Shown here one piece after another: positions 11,155 through 21,944 of a DNA stretch of 64,000 nucleotides. The stretch covers positions 7,764,677 through 7,828,676 of the forward strand of contig OY776124.1 in the NCBI GenBank assembly GCA_963675135.1, given 5' to 3'. This DNA is from Galeopsis tetrahit (lineage: Eukaryota > Streptophyta > Magnoliopsida > Lamiales > Lamiaceae). Both the position numbers and the translations under genes were made by a program. Positions within the stretch are counted from its first letter, which is position 1. Each line of letters opens with the position of its first letter. The notes under the pieces were generated by a model that saw nothing but the letters and a program-made list of their open reading frames with translations, was not told the origin of the DNA and made no database searches.

Positions 11155-11316
11155 TGTAAATATAGGAATAATACCTTTTTTATTTTGACCATATCTTTGT
11201 ATATATCTCTTTGATATGGTTTGTTATATTTACCATGTTTATCTCCTTGCAAATACTTATAAATAGTGATTCATTCCTATCACCTCATTAACGGTGATCA
11301 CATACCTATTCTCACA
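11142..11316 (+). repeat. 3' LTR of the Copia element
   Basis: A near-identical partner of 7126-7299, preceded by the polypurine tract GACGGGGGA. It differs by one extra G in GATATGG, a C for T in CCTTGCAAA, and a C for A in ATTCCTATC. Confidence 0.85.
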
Positions 11317-11760
11317 GTTTGCGACGTGCGTACTTATATATTAGCCAACTCATCTTCGCTAAGGTGAGCTCCTCTAAAAAAAAGAGTACGTATTGAAACA
11401 ATATATTCAAAGCATATAAATTGAACAAAGAAATTTCACAAATGATTCTAGTTTTTTAGTGGATTGCGACGTTCATCTTGAACACACAAATTTGTCAAAC
11501 TCTCCTTCGTTATTGCTTATCAATAACAACCTTCTCTTTCGTTGTTACTCTCGGATCCGCAAACATTGAAGCTTAAGTGTTCGTCGAGTGCGGGGTTCCA
11601 AAGGACTTCCTTAACTGTTTTTCTTTGGTGACTTGCTCCAGCTTCCTAATTTGGAGGCTCACAAGTCAATGATCGATTTAAGTGTTGAGTTACACATTGC
11701 TTTCTTAATATAAAAATCCAGCGTTAAGGAAGCATTCGTATAAAGTGGTGCTTGGTGTTA
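11317..11760. repeat. tandemly duplicated host flank around the Copia insertion
   Basis: The stretch GAAACAATATATT...GAACAAAGAAAT...GATTCTAGTT..TTAG.TGG at 7054-7120 recurs at about 11391-11465. After removal of the solo LTR and the Copia element the two copies would lie close together, so both elements landed in the first copy of a short tandem duplication. The rest, to 11760, is unassigned. Confidence 0.6.
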
Positions 11761-11765
11761 AGTAT

Positions 11766-14700
11766 TGACTTGGATCGAATTTTTGCACTTTTTACAACTA
11801 TACGATCCCCACAAGCGTATGGGTTCGTTATAGTTGAGTAAGTATACGACCTAGTAGTTATCGTCCAAGGACTTAATTGAGTGAGAAGGAGCCCCTAAAG
11901 TTACAAGTTATCATGTTATTGTAGTAACTAAATGATTATGTTTGGATTTTCGGGAATAAGCACAAAAAATATTAAACTAAATTAACTAAAGTGATGAGAA
12001 CTAGTGATAAGAAATAACAAGCTATCTAACTTTCGATTGAAAGTGCAAGAGAAGTGTATTGCCTCGGGTGTTTCCGTTTTGTGAGCAATTAAGTGAACTA
12101 GTGAACCAATTACATGATTTTACGACAAATTTGGGTCAAGCTAAAGACTATCACATAAGTGTGCAAACCCCCTCGAAAGGCATAGGTAAACACCGTGCAT
12201 TGATTAGCAATTATAGGATCTAACCAAATACCATAAGCCCCTAAGATAGTGTTTCATAAGCACTTTCAACACGGTTACTAATGCTTATGAAACACCCTCT
12301 CACCAAACTCCTAGACGACCTCTACTCGTTTAGTGTCTAAGGTTGTCGGTCTAGCCATCAACACCCCTCTCGGGTGAGCTAATTACTAATTAACTTCTAT
12401 TCAATTGATCAAATCTCACACTCACACTCCCAATCATGCTACCCAACTCTCGTTGCAATAAACATAATCGAACATGCTTGCTAATAGGGTTGATCAACCA
12501 AATGAATCAATCAAAGTACAACTCTAGAAACATAAAAACCCAGATTATAAGCTAATCATGCAATTAATTCACAATTACACTAAATTCTCATCAAAACATC
12601 CACACCCAAGGCAATTGAGGATTAGCCCATGGTTCTAGAAGAGAATCCCATGACTACAACAAATAACATCAAACTCATAATAAAATAACAAGAGATTGAA
12701 GAAATTAAGAAAATACCAAATTGAATTGCAAAATAGAGTAATATCACCTTGATCATGCGAATTTAGCTACAAAACGATGTAATAGACGATGCCCGATGAT
12801 AATCGTAGCTTGATTTGAAGTAAAAACCACTATTCTATCTAATCTATTGAAGAAATTAAACAAAAAATGAAGAACACCTACAACTATGTGTTTGTGTTGG
12901 GAATAAAATGATTTTGATCTAAGATACCAAAACCCCTGATTGATGATGTACAAGTTAGTTGAGATATGCTCAAGTTATTGTTCAGGCAAGTTGTCCCAGA
13001 ACACTTAATGTGTAGTATGCTTAAGTTAAAATCTCAGAAATGTTATGAGATATTAGTAATCAGGATAGTTGTCCAAAGCTGAAATGTTAGGCAGCTTGAT
13101 AGGTCTATAGGACAAAGTTGCTGATCTTTTCAAGACAAACTGATCATATGGACAACCTGGCTGAAGAGTTCAAGAATACTGAAGCTGTGCTCATAAATGC
13201 AAAAGATCAAGACAGTTGAAGTACAAATGATCAAGTGGATTAAGTGTCAAAAGCTTACAGAAGACATATTCAATGAAGCATTTATTGCCAATCATGCCTG
13301 AACCAAGCATTAAAGACTTAGAGCATTAAAGAGTGAAGCATTGAATGAGTGTTGGAACATTCTAAACTGCAGCAGGAATGTTCAGGGAGCTTGTCCCATC
13401 TGACCGTTGGTTGTGTGTAAAGTTTGCCACAAATCAACCTAGGACAATGTGCAAAATTGGAAACTGTCACAAGTCTTCCCAGCCGCCTTTGTCAGAAGTC
13501 AACACATTCATTCAAGCAACCATTGAAGACCTCTTTTACACAGTGGATAAAAGGGTGTCAAGCTTCATAGCCGTTTCAATGATGCTGCAAATAGACATAT
13601 TTGAATTGCTAATCCCTCCAACGGTTAGTTGTTCAAATTGCCTATAAATACAGAAGTGATCAAAGGAATTCAGTATCCAACTACAAGCTATCAAACTATC
13701 ATCAAGCTTTCAAAAAGAAACCAAGCTGTTCACTAGAATTCCAAGTTTCCTGAATCACTTCAAGTCAGCTAAGCCAATCTTTGTAAACATCCTAGCTTAG
13801 CATTGAGATATCCTAAGCCTTTACACTGTTCTTACTGTAAAGGATATCTCTATTAGTTGGAACCAAACCTCAAACCCTATCTCATTTAGTGAAGAGAGTG
13901 TTTGTTGTAGAAGTGAGGAGTTAAGGACTGTTAGTGTGAAACACAGCCTTAACTCAGAGAGATTGAGCACTAGGACTCAAGTTATCCTAGGGATCAAGAC
14001 ACTAAGAGAGTGTTGTTGATCAGTGCACCTTGGCACTATAAAACAAGCTAATTCCATTGAGAAGGAATTATCCTGTTCAATCAGGGAAAGTGGATGTAGG
14101 AGCTTGAGTCTCTGAACCACTATAAACTTGTGTGCCATTTACTTACTGCACTCTTAATTTCACTCATATTCAATCACCTTTTTAAAGAGCAAAACTCAGT
14201 AAGCTAAGAAAACAAGTTTTGGACAAAGTCCCTGATAACTGTGTATTTTCAGAAATCAACTTGGAGTATTTATTTGAGTAAAGGCCAACCACATTCCGCA
14301 CTTAGCAACTCTTTTAGATATTTAGCCAACTGATCACTTAATAGTAATCAGTAGGACAAGTATCTATCAAAGTTCACACTCAGGCCAGTTGTGAGACAAC
14401 TTGCCTGATAGGACCAGTTTATCAAAAAGAAAAGAATTTGCATACACAAGTGCATTCCCCCCCCATACACTTGTGTCATACTCCACCAAGGACCAACAGT
14501 TTGTGTGTGAGAAAATGCTTGGAAAAGGAGTAAGACTCCTTTCTAAAACTCAAATTGGAGCTATTTATAGTTGGGGTAGAAGTCTTGGACGAAATTTGCA
14601 CTTAGGTCCCTCGAAAATGGAGAAAATGGCCAAAACACCCCGAAATAGATGTGACCCGGCCGGGTGGCTCCCACCCGAGCATGCCACCCGGCCAAAATTC

Positions 14701-15129
14701 GAACCTCTTGGAAATGTTGCCTTGCCCGGGTGGAATCCACCCGGCCGGGTGGGTTTCACCCGGGCCAAATACGAAAGTGATGAAAATCTGCCCTTGCCCG
14801 AGTGGTTTTGACCCGCCCGGGTCGATTCTACCCGGGCATGCTTTTTCGTCTCTTCATATCTCAAGCTTCTGACCTCCGATTGAATCGATTCTTTTTTTCA
14901 TTCCATTCCGTTTTTCGAGACGAATCCAACGGTGCACTCCTCTTCCTGATCCAGTAAAGTATGGTTGGTGTTTTGCTCCAAATTCCCTCGTATTTCCTAC
15001 AAAATCGACAAAACACAACCTTTCGCTCATTTCGGCTTAAACAATCATATTCAATGCATAATTCAATGAAATCCACATCAAAACATGCTTCACATGTGCT
15101 CCTAAAACGTGTAAATTCCACCCGAATCA
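11766..15129 (-). repeat. 3' LTR of the Athila-like element, split by a solo LTR
   Basis: The segments 11766-12894 and 14504-15129 together match the intact right LTR at 20182-21939. The gap is the solo LTR 12895-14498 with its TSD. A GC-rich cluster of CCCGGCCGGGTGG-like motifs lies at about 14655-14840. A TATA motif read on the minus strand (CTATAAATAGCTCC) lies about 80 bases further on. Confidence 0.9.
12895..14498. mobile_element. solo LTR inserted in the Athila-like LTR
   Basis: It begins TGTTGGGAATAAAATG and ends AAGGACCAACA, with TGTTGG/CCAACA inverted ends and the 5-bp TSD GTTTG (12890-12894 and 14499-14503). Excising it restores the sequence found in the partner LTR at about 21298-21312. 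It is a divergent relative of the solo LTRs at 33889-35568 and 42850-44208, sharing the ends and the GTGGATGTAG...GAACCACTATAAA block. Confidence 0.88.
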
Positions 15130-16882
15130 ACTCCCCCAAACTTAAAGTGTTGCTCGTCCTCGAGCAACGAAAGAAATACAACATGAGGGTGAAATTTACA
15201 ACTAGATGATCAATGAAAGATTCCACGTATCAAATGACATGAAATGAATTCTTCTTCCTCAAGATACATTCTCAAAAATAATCACAAGTTCAATATTGAA
15301 GATCCAACTAATTACTCACACATGCTCAACACACAACAACAAGTGATGGTGATGACAATATCAAAATGTTCAAGTTCAACTCCCTAGATATAGTGTTTCT
15401 CTCAAACACTCAAACAAATTAAGGACAATAAGCACTCATCAATCAAATCATGCATTGCAATTCCCATATGCTTGCCCAAGCTCTACCATCTTTCCACCAC
15501 AACCATGTTCAACAATGGGATCAATAGGGCTTAACCAAGGACGTAACATTGGCTCTTTGGACGAGGTAAGATGAATATGGAAAAAGTGACTTGTCTAGTG
15601 GAGAACGAAAGTTATTTTTCAACAATTCAAGCTCGTGCTCTTAAGGTTTACAACTTTCATTCTCACTTTTCATATGAATTCCTCAAATGTATTCATTTTC
15701 TCATCTTTTAACCAATTTCTTCTCTTTTTCTTGTGAGCTCTTGGGGCTCATTGTCCCTCTTTTCTTTCACAATTTTTCTTTTCACTTCCATCTTTTTTTT
15801 TTTTCTTTTCACAACTTTGCCATATTTTTTTTTCAAACCAAAGGCACTAAAGCACATGTTTTACCACTTTCTTTTTATTCTCCACTAGATTTGGATATCA
15901 AAGGCTCAAAAGGTTAAGTGGTTAAACATTGTAGGTTGCCAAGAGAATGGGAAATCAAGCTCAAACGGGCTAACTACGGAAGATTACTTTGGTTATTGAG
16001 AAATTTTTGGCTAAGTGACGTGTAGTACGAAAGATGGCCTACATCCTATCTCAAAGTATCACACAAGCATGGTTTCAAGCAAGAACTTGGGCAAGTTCTA
16101 GAAAAGCAAGCAATGAATTGATTCACTCACAAATGAAATAAACCGGATTAATGCTCGGTTCAAAGCTCAACTCTCACCGGTTCATTAAAGACTCAAACAT
16201 TCATCAATCACCACCACACATAACTCATTGTGCATGCAAAACATCCATAGGCAACAAGATGACAACAACACAAACAAAGTGATTCATTACAATCATGTAC
16301 ACATTCAAGGAATCAAATTCACGACAAATCACTATCCAATGTGACTCAATGCTCATTAAAGCTCAAATTACACACATACACAAGAGTACACATTGGTGTC
16401 AATAGAAAATGTAAAAACAAACATACCCCCCAAACTTTTTCATTGCAAAGCAATTAAAAGTTTGGAAAAATAGTGTTGCATTGATATTGACACCAAGTGC
16501 TAAACATACAAATCTACACACATGGGCCACTATCCCAACAATTAAAAACAATAGTAGCTAAGCAATCAATATTATGAACAAGAATATAAATTCCACTACC
16601 CCCCCCCCAAACTTAGTAATTGTTATGTAATTCCTAAGTTTGGAGTGGGCGTACCTCTTACGATTGCTATAACTACACCTTCTTCAAGCACAAAGTTCCA
16701 CTTTCGATCTCCAACCATCCATTTGATCCAAGCTTCTTCAACTAACATCAAAACTCACAAACACATCAAACAACACTAACAAAGCAAATACAATAAAAAA
16801 AATGAAATAAAGCAAGTAAAAATGGGTTGCCTCCCATTTAGCGCTAGGTTTAACGTCCTATGCCGGACGGAACTTAACAAGT
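15130..16882. other. non-coding 3' region of the Athila-like element
   Basis: This lies between the protease and the 3' LTR on the minus strand. Polymerase and integrase would be expected somewhere here in a full element, yet no recognisable domain is present in any frame. It contains short purine tracts (for example the reverse complements of CCCCCCAAACTT near 16428 and 16602) and pyrimidine-rich stretches near 15680-15840. Confidence 0.7.
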
Positions 16883-17838
16883 TCATACTTCTCTTTCTTT
16901 GAATGGAGGATGATAGTACTTGACATAGTGCTCATCGGTGATGAACACTTCATCCTCCTCACTTTCCAACGCAATGCCTCCTCCATAGACTAATTTCTTC
17001 ATGACCAACATTTTCCGTTCCTTGATCTTCATCTTTCCAAGGACTTCCATCACTCCCAAGGTGCCCCATACCACCGTATCTCCAATTTCAAAGCCCTTCT
17101 CAATCTTTCTCTCCTTCGAACTCTTTATTTTTCCCTCTTCATCTCCACTACCCTCAAGGAACTCATCAAAACTCTTCTCCTTATAAAACTCCCCCAAACT
17201 TGAGTTTTGCTCAAGTTTGGGAGTTTGCTTCAATTTGTTATCATCTCCCGGATCTTTCAATGGGACTTTTGGTAATGGCTCTTTCACATAAATGTCACAT
17301 TCTTGGATGGAGGGAGATTCCTTCTTTCTTGGGGAACTCTCAATTGAGCTATTCTTGGAGAAAATCACTTTCTCTCCATTCACCTCCAATGTTACCTCTC
17401 CTTTTCTCAAATCGATGTTTGCTCCCCCCGTGGCAAGAAACGGCCTCCCAAGAATCAATGAGATATTTGCATCTTCTTTCATATCTAACACCACGAAGTC
17501 GGCCGGAATGATGAACTTGTCAATCTTCACCAATACATCTTCAATGATCCCTTTAGGATGGGTGATGGAACGATCCGCTAATTGGAGAGTAATTGATGTG
17601 GGCACTACTTCTCCAAGTTCCAAACGCTTGAAGATTGAAAGTGGCATCAAATTGATGCTAGCTCCCAAATCACAAAGAGCTTTCATCATGGGACCATCAC
17701 TAATCTCACATGGGAGAGTGAAACTACCCGGATCCTTGAGCTTTTCGGGAGGAGTTCGTTGAAGGATATCACTACACTCTTCGGTCAACTTGATCTTCTC
17801 ATCATCCACTAGTTTCTTTTTGTTTGCTATTGCATCCT
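16883..17838 (-). pseudogene. Athila-like retropepsin (aspartic protease) region
   Basis: The open frame from 17809 to 16883 carries a retropepsin-like domain: LCDLGASINLMPLSIFKRL (active-site D-x-G-A), then FVVLDMKEDANISLILGRPF and ATGGANIDLRKGEVTLEVNG. It is normally fused to gag. Here it is one base out of register with gag: KF-stop at about 17839 should read KF-L-K-D-A, and a single missing base near 17838-17845 explains the break. The protease fold itself looks complete. The product would process gag in a functional element. Confidence 0.85.
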
Positions 17839-20041
17839 TTAAAACTTCATGTAATGAGGTATTTGCTCTAAAGCATCCGAAAGTGGAAGATCAATGTGGA
17901 TTTTCTTGAAGATATCCAAAAACTTCCCAAACTTCTCATCCATTTTCTTCATGTATCTTCCCGGGTATGGAAGTGGCTCATATGTAATGGGAACCCCCCA
18001 TCTATCACAAGGTACCTCAAGCTTCTTCTTTTTCAAATCTTTGGCAATTCTCCACTTTGGAATTCTTGGAGCAACCTTTCCACTTCCAACTTTTTCTATC
18101 CTCTTCTTTTCCTCTTCCTCCCTTTCTTTTGCCTTCAACACTTCACCCTCTTCCAATTCAATTGAAGAAACTCCATAATGTTCACCACTTGAAATTGTAA
18201 TAGCATTACAATGCTCACGTGGGTTTACCTCGGTGTTTGAGGGCAATTTACCCTTTGTATGTTGAGATCCAATGGAAGTTGCCAATTGTCCCATTTGAAA
18301 TTCCATCGATTTTTGATTACTCATGAGTTGGGAAAGCATTGAGTCGGTGGACTTTTGGTTACTCATGAGTTGGGCAAGCATTGAGTCGGTAGATTTTTGG
18401 TTACTCATGAGTTGGGCAAGGATGGAGTCGGATGCTTCGGATTTCTTCTCACTTGTATCCATTCTCTTCATGAGGAGTGCAAGAAGCTCATCCGTGGAGG
18501 ATTTCCCTTCTCCACTTGGAAGTTTTGCACCGGGATCAAATCCGGGAGGATATTGAATAGCACCTTTGGGATTGGAATAGGACAAATTCTCATTCTTTCG
18601 AAAATTTTGATTTTGAGGAGTTGAGAATTGAGGAGACGGACCCCCTTGACCTTGATAAGATGAGGATTGGCCTTGGAATCGGTTTTGAGTAGGACCTTGA
18701 AAGCCTTGACCACGATTTTGATATGGTGGTTGCCCTTGATATTGTCGATTCCCTTGAAAGTTTTGAGGATACCCTTGTTGACCCATGTATTGCACTTCTT
18801 CCATAGGTCCCATTTGAGGGTCCTCTTGCACAAAGGGTAAATGATTATCTCTTGATTGAGATAAAACATTCACCTTTTCAATGAGTGTGGCCATCATCTC
18901 TCTCATGCTATCATTAACATCCACTTGAGCTACCCGATTTTGTGCTCCACAGTCTACTCTCATCTTGAAAGTATTGCTTGATATCCCTTCTATTATGTCA
19001 TTGATCTCCTCCACCGATTTCATCCAAATTGAACCCCCCCGCACAAGCATCAATGTGATGTTGATCTTCCAATCGTAACCCACCAACGAACCAACATGTT
19101 ATTTGTTCTATTGGGAAACCATGATGGGGGCATGTGATGAGAAGATTCGTAAACCTTTCCCATGCCTCTTTGATTCCCTCCGTTGGACCTTGTTGGAATG
19201 TAGAGATCTTTTGTTTGGCTTCCATAGTCTTTGAAGGAGGGTAGTACTTCAATAGAAATCTTTTCTTCAACTCCTCCCACGTCCTCACTTCTCCGGCGGG
19301 AATGCTTGATTGTAGCCAAGCTTTTGCTTTCCCCGTCAATGTGAATGGGAATAGCCTCATCTTTTTAGCATCTTCCGACACTCCGTTTTGCTTGAGAGTG
19401 TCGGCCATCTCCAAGAATTGAGCAAGATGTTCATTCGGGTCTTCCTCAAATCCTTCCTCCGTTCTTCCTTCAAATTGTCTCTCCCTCAACATCCTTAATA
19501 TAGAGGCACTAATTTCAAAATTGTTTGCCTCCACCCTTGGTCTTGCCAATCCATCGTAATGCTCCCTTGGTTGAGGCTCAAAATATTCCCTCATTGGCCT
19601 TCCATGGTAAACACGTTGAGGCTCTTCTATATGTGGAGGGGGAGGGAAGTATTCCTCTTGAATGTGTTGAGGGTGAGGGTATTGGTAAGGTGGAGGGTAA
19701 GGGTGTTGAGGTGGTGGAGGTGGATAGTAGGCTTGTTGTGGAGGTGGATAAGGGTAAGGATAGTATCCTTGATATGGAAGGTGGTTTTGAGGTGGATATT
19801 GTGGATTTGGGTTATGGAGATTTGGTGGTGGGTTTAGAGGTGGATTCCCTCCAACTTGGTGGTTCTCTCTTTGAGGCTCATCATCTCCAAGTGGTGGAGG
19901 ATTCATCTCTTCAATGTTCTCCATCTCAAATGGTTCTTCTATGACTCTTTGTCGGTTCCTACTTCGATTCCTTCTTCTTGCGTGTGCCTCGATCTCAAGG
20001 TCTAATGGTTCAAGAGTTCCTCCACGTGATCTTGTGATCAT
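17839..20041 (-). pseudogene. Athila-like gag, one frameshift
   Basis: The frame starts MITRSRGG at 20041, continues through a long Pro/Tyr-rich stretch and then the gag core (RLFPFTLTGKAKAWLQSSIP, KKRFLLKYYPPSKT, EAWERFTNLLITCPHHGFP, DACAGG). A run of seven C on the plus strand (19034-19040) shifts the frame. With six, the reading continues as AGGSIWMKSVEEINDIIEGI into the second frame. That part carries Gln/Gly-rich sequence and three copies of the motif SNQKST/M-DSMLAQLM, ending at PHYMKF. Gag would assemble the particle that packages element RNA. The slip could be recent or a sequencing error in a homopolymer. Confidence 0.85.
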
Positions 20042-20163
20042 GCACCTACAAAAGGAAAATGTCAAAGCCCACAAAGATGAACAAAAACAAAATAACAAAA
20101 GGAAATGCTACTATCAATAACACTCAACAAACTATAAGTCTCACTAACAACACTCGCTTAAGT

Positions 20164-20181
20164 CCCCGACAGCGGCGCCAT
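20164..20181 (-). other. primer-binding site of the Athila-like element
   Basis: On the minus strand this reads TGGCGCCGCTGTCGGGGA and lies one base inside the 5' LTR. It resembles the complement of the 3' end of a plant Asp tRNA. It fixes the transcription direction of the element as minus. Confidence 0.85.
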
Positions 20182-21939
20182 TGACTTGGATCAAATTTTT
20201 GCACTTTTTACAACTATACGATCCCCACAAGCGTATGGGTTCGTTATAGTTGAGTAAGTATACGACCTAGTAGTTATCGTCCAAGGACTTAATTGAGTGA
20301 GGAGGAGCCCCTAAAGTTACAAGTTATCATGCTATTGTAGTAACTAAATGATTATGTTTGGATTTTCGGGAATAAGCACAAAAAATATTAAACTAAATTA
20401 ACTAAAGTGATGAGAACTAGTGATAAGAAATAACAAGCTATCTAACTTTCGATTGAAAGTGCAAGAGAAGTGTATTGCCTCGGGTGTTTCCGTTTTGTGA
20501 GCAATTAAGTGAACTAGTGAACCAATTACATGATTTTACGACAAATTTGGGTCAAGCTAAAGGCTATCACATAAGTGTGCAAACCCCCTCGAAAGGCATA
20601 GGTAAACATCGTGCATTGATTAGCAATTATAGGATCTAACCAAATACCATAAGCCCCTAAGATAGTGTTTCATAAGAACTTTCAACACGGTTACTAATGC
20701 TTATGAAACACCCTCTCACCAAACTCCTAGACGACCTCTACTCGTTTAGTGTCTAAGGTTGTCGGTCTAGCCATTAACACCCCTCTTGGGTGAGCTAATT
20801 ACTAATTAACTTCTATTCAATTGATCAAAGCTCACACTCACACTCCCAATCATGCTACCCAACTCTCGTTGCAATAAACATAATCGAACATGCTTGCTAA
20901 TAGGGTTGATCAACCAAATGAATCAATCAAAGTACAACTCTAGAAACATAAAAACCCAAATTATAAGCTAATCATGCAATTAATTCACAATTACACTAAA
21001 TTCTCATCAAAACATCCACACCCAAGGCAATTGAGGATTAGCCCATGGTTCTAAAAGAGAATCCCATGGCTACAACAACAAATAACATCAAACTCATAAT
21101 AAAATAACAAGAGATTGAAGAAATTAAGAAAATACCAAATTGAATTGAAAAATAGAGTAATATCACCTTGATCATGCGAATTTAGCTACAAAACGATGTA
21201 ATAGACGATGCCCGATGATAATCGTAGCTTGATTTGAAGTAAAAACCACTATTCTATCTAATCTATTGAAGAAATTAAACTAAAAATGAAGAACACCTAC
21301 AACTATGTGTTTGTGTGTGAGAAAATGCTTGGAAAAGGAGTAAGACTCCTTTCTAAAACTCAAATTGGAGCTATTTATAGTTGGGGTAGAAGTCTTGGAC
21401 GAAAATTGCACTTAGGTCCCTCGAAAATGGAGAAAATGGCCAAAACACCCCGAAATAGATGTGACCCGGCCGGGTGGCTCCCACCCGAGCATGCCACCCG
21501 GCCAAAATTCGAACCTCTTGGAAATGTTGCCTTGCCCGGGTGGAATCCACCCGGCCGGGTGGGTTTCACCCGGGCCAAATACGAAAGTGATGAAAATCTG
21601 CCCTTGCCCGGGTGGTTTTGACCCGCCCGGGTCGATTCTACCCGGGCATGCTTTTTCGTCTCTTCATATCTCGAGCTTCTGACCTCCGATTGACTCGATT
21701 CTTTTTTTCATTCCACTCCGTTTTTCGAGACGAATCCAACGGTGCACTCCTCTTCCTGATCCAGTAAAGTATGGTTGGTGTTTTGCTCCAAATTCCCTCG
21801 TATTTCCTACAAAATCGACAAAACACAACATTTCTCTCATTTCGACTTAAACAATCATATTCAATGCATAATTCAATGAAATCCACATCAAAACATGCTT
21901 CACATGTGCTCCTAAAACGTGTAAATTCCACCCGAATCA
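20182..21939 (-). repeat. 5' LTR of the Athila-like element (intact)
   Basis: This 1758-bp LTR is complete. It matches 11766-12894 plus 14504-15129 with scattered substitutions (for example GATCAAA versus GATCGAA at the start, and GAATTGAAAAA versus GAATTGCAAAA). The element is therefore older than the gag-only element at 50942 but still well preserved. Confidence 0.9.
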
Positions 21940-21944
21940 AGTAT

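Larger units (their letters stand above)
7126..11316 (+). mobile_element. Copia LTR retrotransposon, internally deleted and interrupted
   Basis: Two short LTRs (7126-7299 and 11142-11316) are nearly identical, with about three differences. The first is followed directly by TGGTATCAG (7300-7308), a primer-binding site matching initiator Met tRNA. The second is preceded by a purine tract, GACGGGGGA. The flanks GTCTG (7121-7125) and GTTTG (11317-11321) would be a TSD with one mismatch. The interior encodes a broken gag-pol and has been split by a hAT element (9516-10155). Confidence 0.88.
11766..21939 (-). mobile_element. Athila-like Gypsy retrotransposon with gag and protease only
   Basis: Both ends are complete. 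The 5-bp TSD AGTAT lies at 11761-11765 and 21940-21944. Each LTR reads TGACTTGG...CCGAATCA on the plus strand, that is TGATTCGG...CAAGTCA on the coding strand. Just inside the right LTR, on the minus strand, is the primer-binding site TGGCGCCGCTGTCGGGGA (20164-20181), close to the Asp-tRNA site used by Athila-type elements. Just inside the left LTR is the polypurine tract AAGTTTGGGGGAGT. Coding capacity is gag (17839-20041) plus aspartic protease (16883-17838). From 16883 to 15130 I find no reverse transcriptase, RNase H or integrase. Confidence 0.9.

Noticed and set aside
14401..14872. Plus- and minus-strand frames of 73-136 codons at 14401-14872 and 21286-21682
   Set aside because: They run through the LTR's GC-rich repeat cluster and have no domain. 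The same frames recur in both LTRs because the LTRs are copies.
11766..21939. Tat/Ogre lineage instead of Athila
   Set aside because: No polymerase is present for firm classification. The Asp-tRNA-type primer site, LTR length and gag motif LFPFTLTGKAKAWLQS fit Athila better, but the lineage stays tentative.
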